DNA of 64,000 nt from Dialister histaminiformans. Its GTDB lineage: Bacteria > Bacillota > Negativicutes > Veillonellales > Dialisteraceae. The stretch covers positions 1 to 64,000 of the forward strand of contig NZ_FMXA01000008.1 in NCBI RefSeq assembly GCF_900103425.1. The letters run 5' to 3'. A program made the translations under genes and the position numbers. The notes under the pieces are model-generated. The model was not told the DNA's origin. It saw only the letters and a list, made by a program, of their open reading frames with translations, and did no database searches. Below, piece after piece: positions 61,408 through 64,000 of the stretch; the stretch's first letter is position 1; the number at the start of each line of letters is the position of its first letter.

Positions 61408-64000
61408 CGGATGTTCAATCCGGGACGGAAAAACCGGCAGAACAAACACAGAAACCGGAAGATAAACTCCTTCCGGAGCATGTGATGGGACCTTTCCTTA
61501 TCCGGGAAATCAGCAGAGATAATCCGCAGATGGAAGAAGGAGGCTTTTACCGCGATAAGAAGACAGTACAGTTGATAGGGGCCTCAGGAACACAGAAAGC
61601 CATGGCGGCTGCTATGGCCTGCGGAGAGCTGGAGGGACCGGCCGTCATTGTGGCACCTTCGGCCAGAGATCTGCGATACTGGGAAATGGACCTTCACTTC
61701 TTTATGCCTGAGAGAAAGTGCATTGTGTTCCCGGTCATAGAAAAAGCGGATGCCTCAGTAAACTTTTCATCTACCGAGCGATTAAGAGACCGGATGCGTG
61801 CACTTTCTGCCGTCAGAACCGGAGAACCGGTGGTCATCCTGGCAACCTCAGTGGAAGCGGCACAGAAGCTTCCGGAGCAGAAGACTCTTCTTTCTCAGTG
61901 CATAACGCTGACAAAAGAAGACTGTATAGAACGGGAAGACTTCCTGGCTCGACTTACCGGCATGGGCTATGAACGGGTGGATCAGGTCGAAAGATGTGGA
62001 CATTTCTCCGTTCGCGGGGATATTATCGATATTTTCCCGATAAATAAGGAACATCCGCTGCGCATAGAGTTCTTTGATGATGAAATCGATGGGATGCGCT
62101 GGTTTAATGAAGATACGCAGAGATCCATCCGTATGGCTGATAAGGCCATCATCTTCCCGATAAGCTATGAAGGGAAAGAGACAGCCATCCTCTCTGATTA
62201 TCTGAAGGATGGACTGCTGATTCTGGATGAACCGCATCGGGGAGAAGAACAGCTGAAAAGCTATTTCCGTGAAGAAAAGGAGAATGCGTTACGGGCCGTT
62301 TCCTGGAAAGAATTGGTTGCATCGGGAAATAAAAACCGCGAACTTATATTCTCTCTGATTAACCGGAGCCTTCCGGGGATATCCTGCCATCAGAGTGAGA
62401 CATGGCCCGGACAGACGATGACTAACTATCAGCGTCAGATTCCCCTGTTTATCACGGAATTGCAGAACCTGCTCAGCCATGGATGGAAAGCCGCGGTAGT
62501 GATTCCTGACCGTACGGAATACATGGAAATTGAAGGGGCCCTGTCAGAGGCAGGGATTCCTGTATCGATGGAACTGGAAGCGGGAAAGGTCACACTGGCC
62601 AGAGACGCCATCTCCGGTGGTTTTGAACTGCCGAATCAGAAGATTGCCCTTATCGCCGCCGGAGATATTCTGGGACGGCAGAAAATCAGAAGATTCAGCC
62701 GTGCCGGAAATAAAGGAAGACAGATCCGTTATTTCTCTGATCTGAATGTGGGAGATTATGTAGTACAGGATACTCATGGTATTGGTCGTTACATCGGTCT
62801 TCGTACGATTGAGCTGGAAGGGGTTCACAGGGATTATGTGACCATACAGTACTCCGGAGGAGATAAGTTATATCTCCCTATGAATCAGATTTCCACACTG
62901 GAGAAATATATAGGTCCGGAAGGGACTACTCCGGTTCTGAGTAAGATGGGCGGGGCCCAGTGGGACAGGGTTAAATCCAAAGCCGGTAAATCCATCCGTG
63001 AACTGGCGGAAAGACTGCTTAAGGTTTATGCGGAAAGAGAGATTACTCCAGGAATTGCCTTTGATAAGGACAATGTTATGCAAAGGGAATTTGAAGATAG
63101 TTTCCCTTATATAGAGACGCCTGATCAGCTGTCAGCTATACAGAAGATAAAGGAGGCTATGGAAAAACCGCAGCCGATGGATATGCTCCTTTGCGGCGAT
63201 GTGGGATTTGGCAAGACGGAAGTGGCCATGCGCGCCGTGTTTAAATGTGTAGTGAGCGGATACCAGGCTATGGTTCTGGTTCCGACCACCGTTCTGTCGC
63301 AGCAGCATTACAAGAACTTTGTTAAGCGGATGGAACCGTTTGGCATACGGGTGGCAGTCCTCAACCGGTTTGTCTCTCCTAAAGAGAAGAAACTGATTCT
63401 GCAGAAACTGGCAGCGGGAGAGATAGATGTCATTATTGGAACGCATGCCATTCTGAACAAGAAGATTCACTGCCATAAGCTGGGGCTTCTCGTTGTGGAT
63501 GAAGAACAGCGCTTCGGCGTTGTACAGAAGGAAAAGTGGAAATCCTGGTCTGCTGGAATCGATGTGCTGGCCCTTTCGGCTACCCCGATTCCAAGAACAC
63601 TCCACATGTCCCTTACCGGGGTGCGGGATATGGCCACACTTACGCAGGCACCGGCCAACCGCCATGCCATCCAGACCTATGTCACCGAATATGATGATAA
63701 TCTGGTACGGGATGCCATTATCCGCGAAAAGGAACGTCATGGGCAGACATACTTCATTTACAACCGCATTGATACCATTGAAGCCATGCAGCATCACCTC
63801 CGGCAGATTCTGCCGGAAGATGTCTCCATCGTTATAGCCCACGGCCGTATGGATGGACGGCAGCTGGAAGATATTATGGTGGATTTCTATGCCGGTAAAT
63901 TTGATGTCCTTCTCTGTACGACGCTGATCGAAAATGGCATTGATCAGCCGAACGCCAATACCATGCTGGTATATGACGCCGACCGGTTGGGACTGTCTCA
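61380..64000 (+). CDS. mfd: Transcription-repair coupling factor Mfd (truncated by window end)
   Basis: Displaces stalled RNA polymerase and recruits UvrA. 873 codons of about 1150 are visible. In order: a Glu/Pro-rich N-terminal extension (about 1-40), the UvrB-homology region (about 60-350, with VIVAPSARDLRYWEMDL and the RGDIIDIFP fold), the RNA-polymerase-interaction domain (VGDYVVQDTHGIGRYIGL), then the RecG-like motor: Walker A GDVGFGKT at 606-613, DEEQRFGV near 708, and SATPIPRTLHMSL. AAAGGAGG is 6 nt from ATG 61380. The frame stays open to the last base. Confidence 0.96.
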   Translation, partial: MEEQAIRNIADVQSGTEKPAEQTQKPEDKLLPEHVMGPFLIREISRDNPQMEEGGFYRDKKTVQLIGASGTQKAMAAAMACGELEGPAVIVAPSARDLRYWEMDLHFFMPERKCIVFPVIEKADASVNFSSTERLRDRMRALSAVRTGEPVVILATSVEAAQKLPEQKTLLSQCITLTKEDCIEREDFLARLTGMGYERVDQVERCGHFSVRGDIIDIFPINKEHPLRIEFFDDEIDGMRWFNEDTQRSIRMADKAIIFPISYEGKETAILSDYLKDGLLILDEPHRGEEQLKSYFREEKENALRAVSWKELVASGNKNRELIFSLINRSLPGISCHQSETWPGQTMTNYQRQIPLFITELQNLLSHGWKAAVVIPDRTEYMEIEGALSEAGIPVSMELEAGKVTLARDAISGGFELPNQKIALIAAGDILGRQKIRRFSRAGNKGRQIRYFSDLNVGDYVVQDTHGIGRYIGLRTIELEGVHRDYVTIQYSGGDKLYLPMNQISTLEKYIGPEGTTPVLSKMGGAQWDRVKSKAGKSIRELAERLLKVYAEREITPGIAFDKDNVMQREFEDSFPYIETPDQLSAIQKIKEAMEKPQPMDMLLCGDVGFGKTEVAMRAVFKCVVSGYQAMVLVPTTVLSQQHYKNFVKRMEPFGIRVAVLNRFVSPKEKKLILQKLAAGEIDVIIGTHAILNKKIHCHKLGLLVVDEEQRFGVVQKEKWKSWSAGIDVLALSATPIPRTLHMSLTGVRDMATLTQAPANRHAIQTYVTEYDDNLVRDAIIREKERHGQTYFIYNRIDTIEAMQHHLRQILPEDVSIVIAHGRMDGRQLEDIMVDFYAGKFDVLLCTTLIENGIDQPNANTMLVYDADRLGLS

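Noticed and set aside
1-64000. CRISPR arrays, tRNA or rRNA genes, prophage, restriction-modification or other defence clusters
   Set aside because: All intergenic regions were read and none showed regular repeats, cloverleaf sequences or the corresponding genes.

Overview
This window is a continuous, mostly plus-strand block of bacterial housekeeping genes. The content points to a low-to-moderate GC member of the Bacillota: a FapR-controlled lipid operon, a T-box in front of valS, an FMN riboswitch in front of ribDEBAH, a long-form HPF, CsaB next to a DUF5693 membrane protein, a SpoIID/LytB-domain protein, and a transketolase split into two genes. SpoIID, DUF5693/CsaB, SecDF and an M23/CtpA division block together fit the Negativicutes (Veillonella/Dialister-type, double-membrane Bacillota). 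That placement is inference; no rRNA or outer-membrane gene is present to prove it.

Layout. 1-274 is the right end of an insertion sequence. 339-2436 is a LysR regulator divergent from a two-subunit chromate-type transporter. 2567-3888 is pyrF-pyrE. 4023-9788 is the lipid operon fapR-plsX-fabD-fabG-acpP-fabF-rnc. 10025-14065 holds single genes (UDP-glucose dehydrogenase, PTS enzyme I, a VTT-domain membrane protein). 14184-17095 is T-box-valS, followed by folC. 18732-24936 is ruvCAB, DUF2905, spoIID-like, queA and tgt. 25059-28168 is yajC, 5-formyl-THF cyclo-ligase, secD and secF. 28377-31245 has an unusual UPF0178 fusion, cspA and hpf in AT-rich surroundings. 31515-40028 is secA, prfB (with programmed frameshift), DUF5693, csaB and the split transketolase. 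40034-43987 is ftsE, ftsX, an M23 peptidase and a CtpA protease. 44406-48195 is glmU, prs, pth and tmk. 48266-49513 is a decayed accessory gap with an internally deleted IS and a 51-residue membrane protein. Then come a frameshifted brnQ, an alpha/beta hydrolase, a DUF1848 protein, the riboflavin operon (52956-56695), an acyltransferase, a DUF47 protein, a pyridoxamine-type kinase, folP-folB-folK, and mfd running off the window.

The genes serve nucleotide precursors (pyrF, pyrE, prs, tmk), fatty-acid and phospholipid initiation, protein export (secA, yajC, secD, secF), envelope and division, recombination and repair (ruvCAB, mfd), tRNA queuosine (queA, tgt), and the folate and riboflavin cofactors. 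Most genes sit in tight operons with 1-14 nt overlaps that end at strong hairpin/T-tract terminators.

No CRISPR, prophage, tRNA, rRNA or defence island was seen. The observations most worth a second look are small: structured leaders with no family I recognise (before the VTT gene, tgt and glmU), the unknown N-terminal domain fused to UPF0178, the short membrane protein, three traces of one IS family, and a single-base lesion in brnQ.
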